Source of the DNA: Bacteroidetes bacterium HGW-Bacteroidetes-16
Lineage (GTDB): Bacteria > Bacteroidota > Bacteroidia > Bacteroidales > F082
Reading direction: 5' to 3'
Assembly (NCBI GenBank): GCA_002840975.1
Contig: PHDN01000013.1
Location: 1-64,000, forward strand
DNA length: 64,000 nt
Position numbers and translations under genes: made by a program. A model generated the notes under the pieces. It was not told the origin of the DNA. It saw only the letters and a list, made by a program, of their open reading frames with translations, and did no database searches. Below are positions 15,318 through 22,827 of the stretch, in pieces (the stretch's first letter is position 1; every line of letters starts with the position of its first letter).

Positions 15318-18291
15318 ACAATTCTTTGATTAATGGGATTAGTGAATCATCATTGCCTAAATCATATAATTTGGCTAATAGCTTTTCTAAGGCTATTTTT
15401 TCTCTTGAAAACTGGCTTTGCAATGGTGTCAATGCTCTTTTGTTTCCAATGTTTGCATCAATTTCATCTTGAATTTTTATTAGTTCCTTTTGGAGTTCTA
15501 AAATTTTGTCGTGTAGTGCTTTATCCTTGGCATTTGCAAAATCAATTTTACGGATAGGCAAATTGTTAAGAACCTTTGTTCCTCTTGCAAAATAACTACC
15601 TCTGAAAATTTCTCCCGTTAAGATTACGAACCACTCAACATATTTGGAGTTTAGAATGGCTTGAATGTAGTATGTAGAATAGTCAAACTTTTCGGGCAAT
15701 GTTATTGCACAATAGCCCGCAGTTCCACCAGAGGTAAATAATGTTCCATAATTATCAATAGCATATTTGTCGCCACTTGACAATACACCAAGGATTATTT
15801 TCTCCTTCTTTCCTGAAATACTTAAACCCTGTTGTCTGCCGAATCTGTGCCATTCGTTTTTTGTTGCAGGTTCAGGTTTTATATCTCTTTTAGGATTGCT
15901 CAGAATGGATTTGTGCTTTTGGAAATAGTCAAAAGCCAAAGGATATTTTTTCTGAATCGCTGTAAGTGGAATTATTTCAACTCCCTTTTTTGTGTTTTCG
16001 TAAGGGTAAATTACTCTTGCGTTTGGTTTGAAAGTTCTGTATGTATTTAAGTTGTCTTCGCCTGAAGATGTTTGAAAATAGGGTTTGGTTATTGCCTTTT
16101 CTATTTTGTAGTCCACATTCTTTTTTGTGAAGTAGTAATGCTTTGTATCTTCCTTTGTCGGAATGAATATGTAAATTTCATTTGCACTTGTTTGAATGCC
16201 ATTGAAAATATTTTCTTCGCCAACTAAATCAACCAACTTTACACTTTGAGCTGATATTTTAGTATATGCGTTTGTCAGGTCGGGCGGAACTAAAATCCAA
16301 ACTTCATTGTCTAATTGATTTGTATTTTTTGTTGCATATTTAACAGCATTAGGTTCTCTTACTTTCCAACTTTTTAAACTCTTTATTTCTGCATACTGGA
16401 AAGTCTGTTGAGGTTTTTTGTTTAAGATTAGCAAACAAGTGTAAGTTGTTTTATCTGCGAAAACTTGATTTGCTCCAAACGAAACAATTGAATGCAAATA
16501 ACCTTTGGTTGAAAGTTCTTCTCTTAGCTTTTTACCTGCACCAACTTTTGTGAATTTGCTCGGAATGATATAACCTAAAACTCCATCGTGTGCTAATAAG
16601 TCCATTCCTTGCTCAACGAAAAGAAAATACTTGTCAAACTGCTTGTAAGCTGATGTGTAATTTGATTTGTATAGAGGTAATTCAAGCGGAGTAATGTTTT
16701 TCATATCCTCCGACTTCATATAAGGCGGATTTCCTACAATAACATCAAAACGAAGTTTTGAAAAATCAAACGGATTTATAATTACTTGGTCTTTCTTACT
16801 GGTAACTTGTTTCGGATTCAATAAACTATTGCCAAAGAAAATGTTTTGCGAAAGGTCAGGTAAAACAGGCTTTGTAGCATTTGTTGAGTTTACATCTTCA
16901 CCCTCTAATAATTTTAATAGTAATCCAAATTTTGTTGCTTCAACTGCATTGTAATCTTTGTCAACGCCAAAGATGCAATTTAAAAGAAGTTCTCTTTTTA
17001 TCTTGAAAGGCAGTTTGTACGTATCAAGGTTTGTTTGAATTAGTTTTGATTTGTCATTTTTTAAATAGTAATCAATCAAAATATCATTTAGCAATTGAAA
17101 TAGCTCCAATAAAAATGCTCCTGAACCGCAAGAAATGTCAGCGAATTTTAGTTTTAATATTTCTTTATCGGTCTTTCCTTGACACTTTACAAGAACTGTA
17201 TTCCTTAAAATATCGCTGATAATAAAAGTTGGTGTTGTGATAATATCCCTATCAATATTTTCAGGCTTTTTTACCAAAGCGATAGCTTTGTTTTCTATTG
17301 CCAATTTTTCTGAAAGAAATATTTCATAGATACTTCCTAAAATGTCTGATGAAAAAACACTGAATGAGTAGGGGCTTTCAGGGTAATAAAGTTGTTTGAT
17401 AATTGTCCAAAAAACAGAACTAACATTTTCTACAATTTTGTCTTTTAGTAATTGGTCAAACAAACCTGAATTATAGCGTTTGTCGGCTTGTTCAAATTTT
17501 TTGATTAATGCATTAAAGTCATTTGCGTTAGCAAACTTTAAAAGTGTTTGGTAATCTTCTAAATTTCTGTCCTCACAAACACGGAGAAATAAAACTCTGT
17601 TTAAATAACTTTGAACAACATCGTTTAATTGTTGTTCGTCAATTTTGGGTTCGTGTTTGTAAATCTCTGCACCTAATGCCTTTCTCCATTCGTTGATTTG
17701 ATTTAAGAAAAGATTGTCGATTGAATACTGGTTAATTTTAGTTTCAATTTCTTTCCATTCTGTTTCAAATGCACCTGAATAAACAGCTCCTTTCCCTAAA
17801 AGTTTTTTGATTTCTTCAAACTTACTTTCGTATTCAGTGTAGTGATATTTCTTTATTAAAGCCTTTTGAAAAGTATCGTCCTTGTCAACTTTTACGGATG
17901 TGTCGTAAATAATTAGGTATTCAAAATTTGATAAAACTGAAATTTTTAGTTTGGCTGTAAAGCCATACCGCCTAACTTGTTTAGCTGAATCATTATTTGA
18001 TTCTATTGCTACACAAGGCTTTTTGGCTTCTAAGAAGAATTTCCTTTCCGAAAATAAACGGAAAGTATAATCAGGTTTTTTTGAGTGTTCCGAAGCATTT
18101 TCCTTTAACGCCTCCTCTAAAATTACTTCTCTTTCGTTTGTCGGTTTACCTGCATTATTTTTGATGTCCCAGCCAAGCAACTCAAAAAATGGGTCTAAGA
18201 AATCACTGCGAAGCAGTGTTTCATTATACTTGTTTGTCAAGTAGTATTTCCTGTCTGCGTTATATTTATCTATGAGTTTTTTAACAGTCAT
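15304..18291 (-). CDS. type IIG restriction-modification enzyme (endonuclease-methylase fusion)
   Basis: This 995-residue fusion begins with an HsdR-like PD-(D/E)xK nuclease (D74 in Lys-Pro-Asp-Tyr, then E88 and K90 in Leu-Glu-Ala-Lys). A helical connector (about 150-370) follows. The gamma-class N6-adenine methylase has motif I Ala-Asp-Ile-Ser-Cys-Gly-Ser-Gly at 384-391 and motif IV Asn-Pro-Pro-Tyr at 521-524. The C-terminal target-recognition domain and a coiled-coil tail complete it. This order is that of Eco57I/MmeI-like type IIG enzymes. The gene overlaps the controller gene (ATGA junction) and the second methylase. The recognition sequence cannot be read from this. Confidence 0.88.
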   Translation of the reverse strand: MTVKKLIDKYNADRKYYLTNKYNETLLRSDFLDPFFELLGWDIKNNAGKPTNEREVILEEALKENASEHSKKPDYTFRLFSERKFFLEAKKPCVAIESNNDSAKQVRRYGFTAKLKISVLSNFEYLIIYDTSVKVDKDDTFQKALIKKYHYTEYESKFEEIKKLLGKGAVYSGAFETEWKEIETKINQYSIDNLFLNQINEWRKALGAEIYKHEPKIDEQQLNDVVQSYLNRVLFLRVCEDRNLEDYQTLLKFANANDFNALIKKFEQADKRYNSGLFDQLLKDKIVENVSSVFWTIIKQLYYPESPYSFSVFSSDILGSIYEIFLSEKLAIENKAIALVKKPENIDRDIITTPTFIISDILRNTVLVKCQGKTDKEILKLKFADISCGSGAFLLELFQLLNDILIDYYLKNDKSKLIQTNLDTYKLPFKIKRELLLNCIFGVDKDYNAVEATKFGLLLKLLEGEDVNSTNATKPVLPDLSQNIFFGNSLLNPKQVTSKKDQVIINPFDFSKLRFDVIVGNPPYMKSEDMKNITPLELPLYKSNYTSAYKQFDKYFLFVEQGMDLLAHDGVLGYIIPSKFTKVGAGKKLREELSTKGYLHSIVSFGANQVFADKTTYTCLLILNKKPQQTFQYAEIKSLKSWKVREPNAVKYATKNTNQLDNEVWILVPPDLTNAYTKISAQSVKLVDLVGEENIFNGIQTSANEIYIFIPTKEDTKHYYFTKKNVDYKIEKAITKPYFQTSSGEDNLNTYRTFKPNARVIYPYENTKKGVEIIPLTAIQKKYPLAFDYFQKHKSILSNPKRDIKPEPATKNEWHRFGRQQGLSISGKKEKIILGVLSSGDKYAIDNYGTLFTSGGTAGYCAITLPEKFDYSTYYIQAILNSKYVEWFVILTGEIFRGSYFARGTKVLNNLPIRKIDFANAKDKALHDKILELQKELIKIQDEIDANIGNKRALTPLQSQFSREKIALEKLLAKLYDLGNDDSLIPLIKELYEAN

Positions 18292-18599
18292 TTGGTCTTG
18301 TTGGCTTTTAAATATTTAACTTTTTTCTCTGCTACTTTTAATGCCTTTTCTCCAAGGTCTTCGTCTTGAATTTCATACATTATCTTTTCGCTAAGGAAAA
18401 GCACCAATAGTTCTTCGGGATTACATTTATAGATGTCGGCAAGTTTTAATACGACTTCCTTTGATAGCTTACGTTCGCCTCGCTCCATTTTACTAAGAAT
18501 GGCTACATCAATGTCAAGCAATGCCGATACCTTTCGTAAAGGCAATTCGTTTTGCTCTCTGATTTGTCTAAGCTTTTCGCCTAATGTTTCTGTTGACAT
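18288..18599 (-). CDS. XRE-family controller (C) protein of the R-M operon
   Basis: This is a small helix-turn-helix regulator, 103 residues from the ATG at 18599. A TTG start at 18614 would place the start inside the palindrome, so I prefer the ATG. The HTH spans about residues 5-58 (Leu-Arg-Lys-Val-Ser-Ala-Leu-Leu-Asp, then Leu-Ser-Lys-Met-Glu-Arg-Gly-Glu-Arg). The C-terminal 40 residues are charged and may dimerise. Controller proteins delay restriction until methylation is in place after entry into a new host, which suits a gene set carried on a mobile cassette. A palindromic operator overlaps its promoter directly upstream. Confidence 0.8.
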   Translation of the reverse strand: MSTETLGEKLRQIREQNELPLRKVSALLDIDVAILSKMERGERKLSKEVVLKLADIYKCNPEELLVLFLSEKIMYEIQDEDLGEKALKVAEKKVKYLKANKTK

Positions 18600-18607
18600 A
18601 TATTCTA

Positions 18608-18624
18608 TTGACAATAAGTGTCAA
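18608..18624. promoter_or_regulatory. palindromic operator (C-box) of the controller gene
   Basis: The inverted repeat TTGACA-ATAAG-TGTCAA lies 9-25 bp upstream of the ATG at 18599 and touches the -7 element of the promoter. Another TTGACA sits in the -33 region (18646-18651, minus strand) and may be a further half-site. This is the expected place for autoregulation by a C protein; binding is inferred. Confidence 0.6.
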
Positions 18625-18651
18625 AAATAGTAGTTAAAATTTAATTGTCAA
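18622..18651 (-). promoter_or_regulatory. Bacteroidota promoter of the R-M/Argonaute operon
   Basis: Read on the minus strand, TTG (18651-18649) is followed after exactly 19 bases by TATTTTTG (18629-18622), an exact match to the Bacteroidota consensus TTG-19-TAnnTTTG. The five genes downstream have no other gap large enough for a promoter. Confidence 0.65.
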
Positions 18652-18945
18652 CTTAATTTCCCAAAATCTTTTCAACATCGTTATGGAGGGTCGGGAAATT
18701 GGCTCTTTTGGTTTTGCGAAGGGTCGGCTTGTGTGTCGGGCAAAACCAAATGTGCCAATGTGGGCTGGCTAAAATTATTTTTTAAAATGTGCGGTGGGAA
18801 AATTTTTAAAACAAATGCGTTGGCTTTGGGTGTCGGCAAATAGGTCAGGTCTGTGTCGAGTTACAGCGAAATTGTCAACCGAGTTTTTGTCACCCGAAAG
18901 TTTGGTCGTTTTAGTGTCTGCTTGATGGTTGCACGGTCGTCCTTT
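18652..18945. other. non-coding leader region of the 8.6-kb cassette
   Basis: About 290 bp lie between the attI-like junction and the promoter. There is no supported ORF. The plus strand is rich in GTCGG, GTGTCG and TTTGG words, with A/T tracts in the middle. Confidence 0.4.
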
Positions 18946-18972
18946 AGGCTTGCTTATAACTAGTATATATCA
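18946..18972 (-). other. attI-like insertion site next to the recombinase
   Basis: Immediately downstream of the recombinase stop lies ACTAGTTATAAGC (minus strand, with GTT at 18960-18958). It has the GTT crossover box but no 122-bp palindrome, as expected of attI. The bases after the G (TTATAAGC) equal the outer box of site 8 at the far end of the first cassette, which fixes the junction. It is flanked by the AT-rich TATATAC/GATATATAC words that could be recombinase-binding half-sites. Confidence 0.6.
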
Positions 18973-18973
18973 C

Positions 18974-18981
18974 CAAAGATA
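18974..18981 (-). promoter_or_regulatory. possible cassette promoter (Pc-like), -7 element only
   Basis: On the minus strand, TATCTTTG at 18981-18974 fits the -7 consensus TAnnTTTG and points into the cassette array, 14 bases before the crossover. The -33 position holds ATG instead of TTG, so the match is partial. It would overlap the 3' end of the recombinase gene, where some integrons also have their cassette promoter. Confidence 0.35.
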
Positions 18982-18999
18982 TAGTACTTTTCTGAAATT

Positions 19000-20736
19000 T
19001 CATTCGGGTTTGCTTTTTTTAATCATATCCGGTTGTATCATATCTAGCGGACTTATAATGTTCCGCGCCGCTTTGGGCGTTATATGTGTATAAACCATGG
19101 TGGTCTTTATGCTGCTGTGCCCAAGCAATTGCTGTATGTAACGTATGTCGGTGCCGGTTTCTAACAAATGTGTCGCAAACGAATGCCTGAGTGTATGTAC
19201 CGTAGCTCTCTTTTCGAGCCCGGCCTTGATTACAGCATTCCTCATCACTGTCTGTACTGTCCGCCCACTTAATGCCTCCCCTTTGTACTGTCCGGCGAAA
19301 ACCCAGTCATTGCTCGGATATAGCACCCTGTAGTCATTCAAAGATACAACAATCGAATAGGGCAACATCACAATCCTATCCTTGTTCCCTTTGCTTTGCC
19401 TGACGTGAATCTTGTGCTCATCAAACAAAATATCCTCCCATCTCAATTGCACAATCTCGCTCCGGCGAAGTCCGGCACCGTAACCCATCAGCAACAACAA
19501 CTTATGCTTCGGATTCTCTACAAAACTGAATATCCTGGCACATTCTTCCATAGTGAGCACAGTAGGTAAATGGTGCTCCTTCCTTGGCCTGGGGATCCTG
19601 ATGTCGAACCCATCCCTTTTGAGTACCGTTCTGAAATAATATTTCAACGCATTAATCAACAAATTAAGGCTCGATGCCGAAAGTCCTTTTTCATTCATAC
19701 CCGCCAGGTGCTTTACGATCTGAATCTCGGTCAATGTATCCGGATTCTGGTATTGGGTCACCCGTTGAAAAAGATTAAACGAATGTACATAATTCCGTAT
19801 CGAATTGGCACTGTAATTTTGTGCCATCATATAATCAATCATGGCCAAGGTATAGGTATGCGCCATCAATGGTATTTGTTGAAGCATGTTTTCCCGCAAA
19901 TTTTGTAGCTGTGACGCCTTTTTATTGACCGCCTTATATTTTTTCAAATATCGATCAGGCAAGTTGTTGCGTATGGAAATATTCAGTTCTCCGGCTATTT
20001 TTTGCAAATTATTGAGCATAGCAGGTGTGGCTGTCAGTAGATAGGCTTTATTGGTTTTGCTGTAGCGGCTTCCTTCCCAGCGCTTTACCTGCTCAATCAA
20101 ATAAGGTATTGGCGGACAACTTAACATCATCCACTTTTTATCGGTTTTGTACTCGTTCAGCTCAATAATGGAGCACCGATTCGTAACTAACGTTTCCAGG
20201 TTAAAATATTCCGGCGGAAAAATTTCGCCAATCCCCAGCAATGTTTCCACCTTTATTTTAACATTCACGTGCCGCATCACAAAAAAAGCTTTTTGGCTTT
20301 TATTCCAATAAACTCCTTTTATGTCCATCAACTTAGTCGTGATACTTTGGTTATACGGAACTTTTAAAATCCAGTATTTACCTGCGGTTCCCGAAAAAAC
20401 AATTTTGCTGGCAAAGTCAGGGTTTAATCCCTTATGTTCAACCGGTAAAACAGGTTGAATTTCGCTGATTGGCTCAGCTATGTGAACATTTTCGTGCTGC
20501 ATAACAGCAGGTTCAGGTGGCCGCTCATTGTTCTTATCTTTTACAATCTCAATTTGTTCAAAAGTACGCTTTATCTCGATATAGTTTTCTTTGTTGTAGT
20601 CGACATACCAGCATTTCCAGGTTTTACTCCATTTGGCCCCAATCTGTCTGGCTTTCATTTTAAGGTTTTCATCAAACCCAAACCTGATGCCTATACGGAA
20701 ATTATCATGGTGCCAGATTTTTTCAATAGTGACCAT
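19000..20736 (-). CDS. tyrosine recombinase with three N-terminal HARP-like repeats
   Basis: This is a 578-residue site-specific recombinase. The C-terminal catalytic domain is complete: R424, K449, H514-x-x-R517, H540 and nucleophile Y549, ending in the Ile-Ser-Pro-Leu-Asp box common in Bacteroidota XerD-like enzymes. A SAM-like core-binding domain lies at about 288-375. Between the lysine and HxxR motifs the chain is short (Tyr-Pro-Ser-Asn-Asp-Trp-Val-Phe), so the roughly 20-residue insertion that defines IntI is absent. Residues 12-60, 120-168 and 200-248 form three related units with the pattern Pro-Tyr...Gly-x-x-Trp-x-Lys-x-x-Lys-x-Trp/Phe, like the HARP domain of SMARCAL1, which binds branched or single-stranded DNA. 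It has the same orientation as the cassettes, and its 3' end faces them. Confidence 0.85.
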   Translation of the reverse strand: MVTIEKIWHHDNFRIGIRFGFDENLKMKARQIGAKWSKTWKCWYVDYNKENYIEIKRTFEQIEIVKDKNNERPPEPAVMQHENVHIAEPISEIQPVLPVEHKGLNPDFASKIVFSGTAGKYWILKVPYNQSITTKLMDIKGVYWNKSQKAFFVMRHVNVKIKVETLLGIGEIFPPEYFNLETLVTNRCSIIELNEYKTDKKWMMLSCPPIPYLIEQVKRWEGSRYSKTNKAYLLTATPAMLNNLQKIAGELNISIRNNLPDRYLKKYKAVNKKASQLQNLRENMLQQIPLMAHTYTLAMIDYMMAQNYSANSIRNYVHSFNLFQRVTQYQNPDTLTEIQIVKHLAGMNEKGLSASSLNLLINALKYYFRTVLKRDGFDIRIPRPRKEHHLPTVLTMEECARIFSFVENPKHKLLLLMGYGAGLRRSEIVQLRWEDILFDEHKIHVRQSKGNKDRIVMLPYSIVVSLNDYRVLYPSNDWVFAGQYKGEALSGRTVQTVMRNAVIKAGLEKRATVHTLRHSFATHLLETGTDIRYIQQLLGHSSIKTTMVYTHITPKAARNIISPLDMIQPDMIKKSKPE

Positions 20737-21230
20737 TAGCAGGATTTTGGGTTACAAATTTATTTAATTAAAATGCAATTACCAAAAAAAGTCAAATTTT
20801 GTTTTTAATTCGTCACCCAATACATTTACATGCAATTCAGGCTAGGTGTCAATCATCTCACAGCTTCGCCTTGTAAGTCCCATTAGGATTATCTAACTAA
20901 CTGCTGTATAACTATTTAATGAATATTGCTAAAAGACAAATATCAGCTATCTGTTACTGTTTCTGCGATGTTGGAGACCTTGTTATGTGTAGTAGGTGTG
21001 GGGTGTGGCGAGCATTAAAAAGCAGGTATGCAGCATAAGCAGGTTTTTTGGTTTTAGCAGTTGTTTACATCAAGATTGGTTATGTTTTGATGGGGCTAAT
21101 GTATGAAATATTGTTCTTCAAGAAAACAAAGGTTTAAATTTTTTGGTTATACATTGAAAATGAGCCTCTGTTCAACCAAAACGGATAGTTTGTTATTTAC
21201 TGAAAAAAACATCCCGGTCTAAAAACTTTT
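20737..21230. other. non-coding region between recombinase and riboswitch
   Basis: About 490 bp have no supported gene, tRNA or repeat. This is the divergent space between the recombinase start and the B12 operon, so it should hold the promoter of the recombinase. I find no convincing TTG-19-TAnnTTTG match for it. Confidence 0.4.
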
Positions 21231-21233
21231 TTC

Positions 21234-21241
21234 TACTTTTG
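21234..21241 (+). promoter_or_regulatory. -7 promoter element of the B12 operon
   Basis: TACTTTTG fits TAnnTTTG and lies directly before the cobalamin riboswitch. No TTG is found at the ideal -33 spacing, so only the -7 half is supported. Confidence 0.4.
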
Positions 21242-21245
21242 TCGC

Positions 21246-21445
21246 CGATACGGGTGTTAGTTTATCGGACCTGATAAACGACTTAATAGGGAAACAGGTG
21301 CAAAACCTGTACAGTTCCCGCTGCTGTGAGCTCAAATATGTGCTCCTGAAACCTGGTCACTGTCAGCCGCAGGCTGATGGGAAGGCCTCAGGAGTGAGCA
21401 AAGTCAGAAGACCTGCCTGCGTCAACGGATGATCAAAGCTTTCGG
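21246..21445 (+). ncRNA. cobalamin riboswitch
   Basis: The conserved parts of the AdoCbl class are present in order: AGGGAAACAGGTGCAAAACC with CCTGTACAGTTCCCGC and CTGCTGTGA (the B12 box region, about 21288-21331), then a central GATGGGAAGGC (about 21378-21388), and AGTCAGAAGACCTGCC (about 21403-21418) closing the core. It lies about 100 bp upstream of the first gene of the uptake operon and should repress it when cobalamin is plentiful. The outer limits are approximate. Confidence 0.9.
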
Positions 21446-21538
21446 GATAAAAGCATGGTGATGTCAAAGTCATTTTGTCAAAAACTTTCCTGTAAAGATT
21501 TGAGGTTTAATTTTTTAGTAACCTTAAACTTTTAACAA

Positions 21539-22816
21539 ATGAAAAAATTTACTTTCTCAATGCTCGCAGCAGTGATGCTGTTGACGTGTCCCTATCTTGG
21601 GGCACAGTCGTTTACCGTTAAACAAGTTATGATTGGTTCGGGAGGCAGTTATGCCAATCCGGCTGATTTTGTAGAACTGAGCAGTTACGATCCGGTTTCT
21701 GACCAATCGGTTAATTTCGGAACGGTGTTCACGCAAAGTGTACAGGATATGATGATTAATGATGGATTTCTGTACGTGGCCGCCCAGGATTCCATCGCCA
21801 AATATAATGCAAACACGTTCCAACGTATAGCTGTAACCGCAGCCGTGGGGGTAAATAAACTGGCTGTTTACCAAAACAAACTGATGGCCACGTTTGCATA
21901 TCCTGTTACAGAAAATTTTGTACGTGAGTTCGATGCTTCCGACCTGACCTTTCTGGGCTCTATCGCCGATATTTCGGACGAATCTGCCGGAATGTTAATC
22001 GTTGGAAACCGTCTGTATGTGGCTGTTCCGGGTGGCTGGACCAGTACCACGGGTAAAATGGCCATGATTGACCTGGATTCGTTTGAACTGATTGATGAAG
22101 TGGATTTGGGCAGCGAAGCCATGGGAATTTACAACCTTTATCTGGCGAATAATCAGATTGTAACTGTGAACCGTTCGGCATGGGGAACAACCACCGGAAA
22201 TTTAACCACCATCAATACGGACTTGTCGGATTTTACCCACTATGCCTATACGGAATCTATCGGGGCCGGTATTGGCGTTTACGACAACCTGCTTTACACA
22301 CAGATGAACAATGGAATCGGATCTGTGAACCTCGAAACCATGGAATTGGAGAAATCAACTGTAGTAGAACCCTTTGCGATGTCCATTGCCGCTGCAAAAC
22401 TCGACACCGTGAACGGCCTTTTTTATATTACCACAACGGATTATTCAGCGCTGGGTGCAGGTTTTATTTATAATTTGGCAGGGGAGGAGCAAAATACTTT
22501 TGATGCGGGGATATCAGCCGAAGCCATTGCCATCGACTACCGCTCATCAGTCGGTGTCCGGGAGATTAATACTCAAATCGCCCTTCGGGCCTATCCCAAT
22601 CCAACCCACGACGTCTGCCAGATTTCGTTGCCCGATGAACTTGCCGGAGCACAATGGAAAATTTGTGATCTGCAAGGCAGAATTTATTTGGAAGGAAGTA
22701 CAGCTTTGAATAGAAAAACCCTGGACCTGGATATGCAGAGCCTCCAAAAGGGAATGTATCTCATCACCTTACGAAATAGTCAGGCACAAGGATCGGTGAA
22801 AGTCCTGTTGAATTAG
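21539..22816 (+). CDS. T9SS-exported beta-propeller protein (DUF5074/YncE-like) of the B12 operon
   Basis: This 425-residue protein has a signal peptide (to about residue 22). A beta-propeller-like body has repeats such as Asn-Lys-Leu-Ala-Val-Tyr...Leu-Met-Ala and Leu-Tyr-Val-Ala-Val-Pro. A type A T9SS sorting tail occupies about 345-425 (Ala-Tyr-Pro-Asn-Pro-Thr start, Gly-Met-Tyr-Leu-Ile-Thr end). It is the first gene after the cobalamin riboswitch and resembles the BtuG family of surface cobalamin-binding propellers, but it is exported by T9SS instead of being lipid-anchored. Extracellular capture of corrinoids is the likely role; this is inferred from the operon. Confidence 0.75.
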   Translation: MKKFTFSMLAAVMLLTCPYLGAQSFTVKQVMIGSGGSYANPADFVELSSYDPVSDQSVNFGTVFTQSVQDMMINDGFLYVAAQDSIAKYNANTFQRIAVTAAVGVNKLAVYQNKLMATFAYPVTENFVREFDASDLTFLGSIADISDESAGMLIVGNRLYVAVPGGWTSTTGKMAMIDLDSFELIDEVDLGSEAMGIYNLYLANNQIVTVNRSAWGTTTGNLTTINTDLSDFTHYAYTESIGAGIGVYDNLLYTQMNNGIGSVNLETMELEKSTVVEPFAMSIAAAKLDTVNGLFYITTTDYSALGAGFIYNLAGEEQNTFDAGISAEAIAIDYRSSVGVREINTQIALRAYPNPTHDVCQISLPDELAGAQWKICDLQGRIYLEGSTALNRKTLDLDMQSLQKGMYLITLRNSQAQGSVKVLLN

Positions 22817-22827
22817 ACCTTGTAGCC

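Larger units (their letters stand above)
1174..20736 (-). mobile_element. integron-like platform: recombinase, attI-like site and cassette array
   Basis: The recombinase, one attI-like junction, eight palindromic sites (seven complete at 122-124 bp and one truncated) and eight delimited cassettes lie in a row with all genes on the minus strand. The junctions obey cassette logic: the first bases of each cassette match the outer box of its own site. Cassette sizes decrease with distance from the recombinase (about 8.6, 3.0, 1.7, 1.5, 1.1, 0.7, 0.7 and 0.6 kb). The whole block is visibly more AT-rich than the genes beyond 21 kb. The element resembles a chromosomal integron of the inverted-integrase type, but the enzyme is not IntI. 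Confidence 0.75.

Noticed and set aside
18288..18614. TTG start at 18614 for the controller protein
   Set aside because: It would put the start codon within the operator palindrome and nearly on the promoter -7 element; the ATG at 18599 is better placed.
19000..20736. Classical integron integrase IntI
   Set aside because: The segment between the catalytic lysine and the HxxR motif is too short to hold the IntI-specific insertion; the catalytic domain looks XerD-like.
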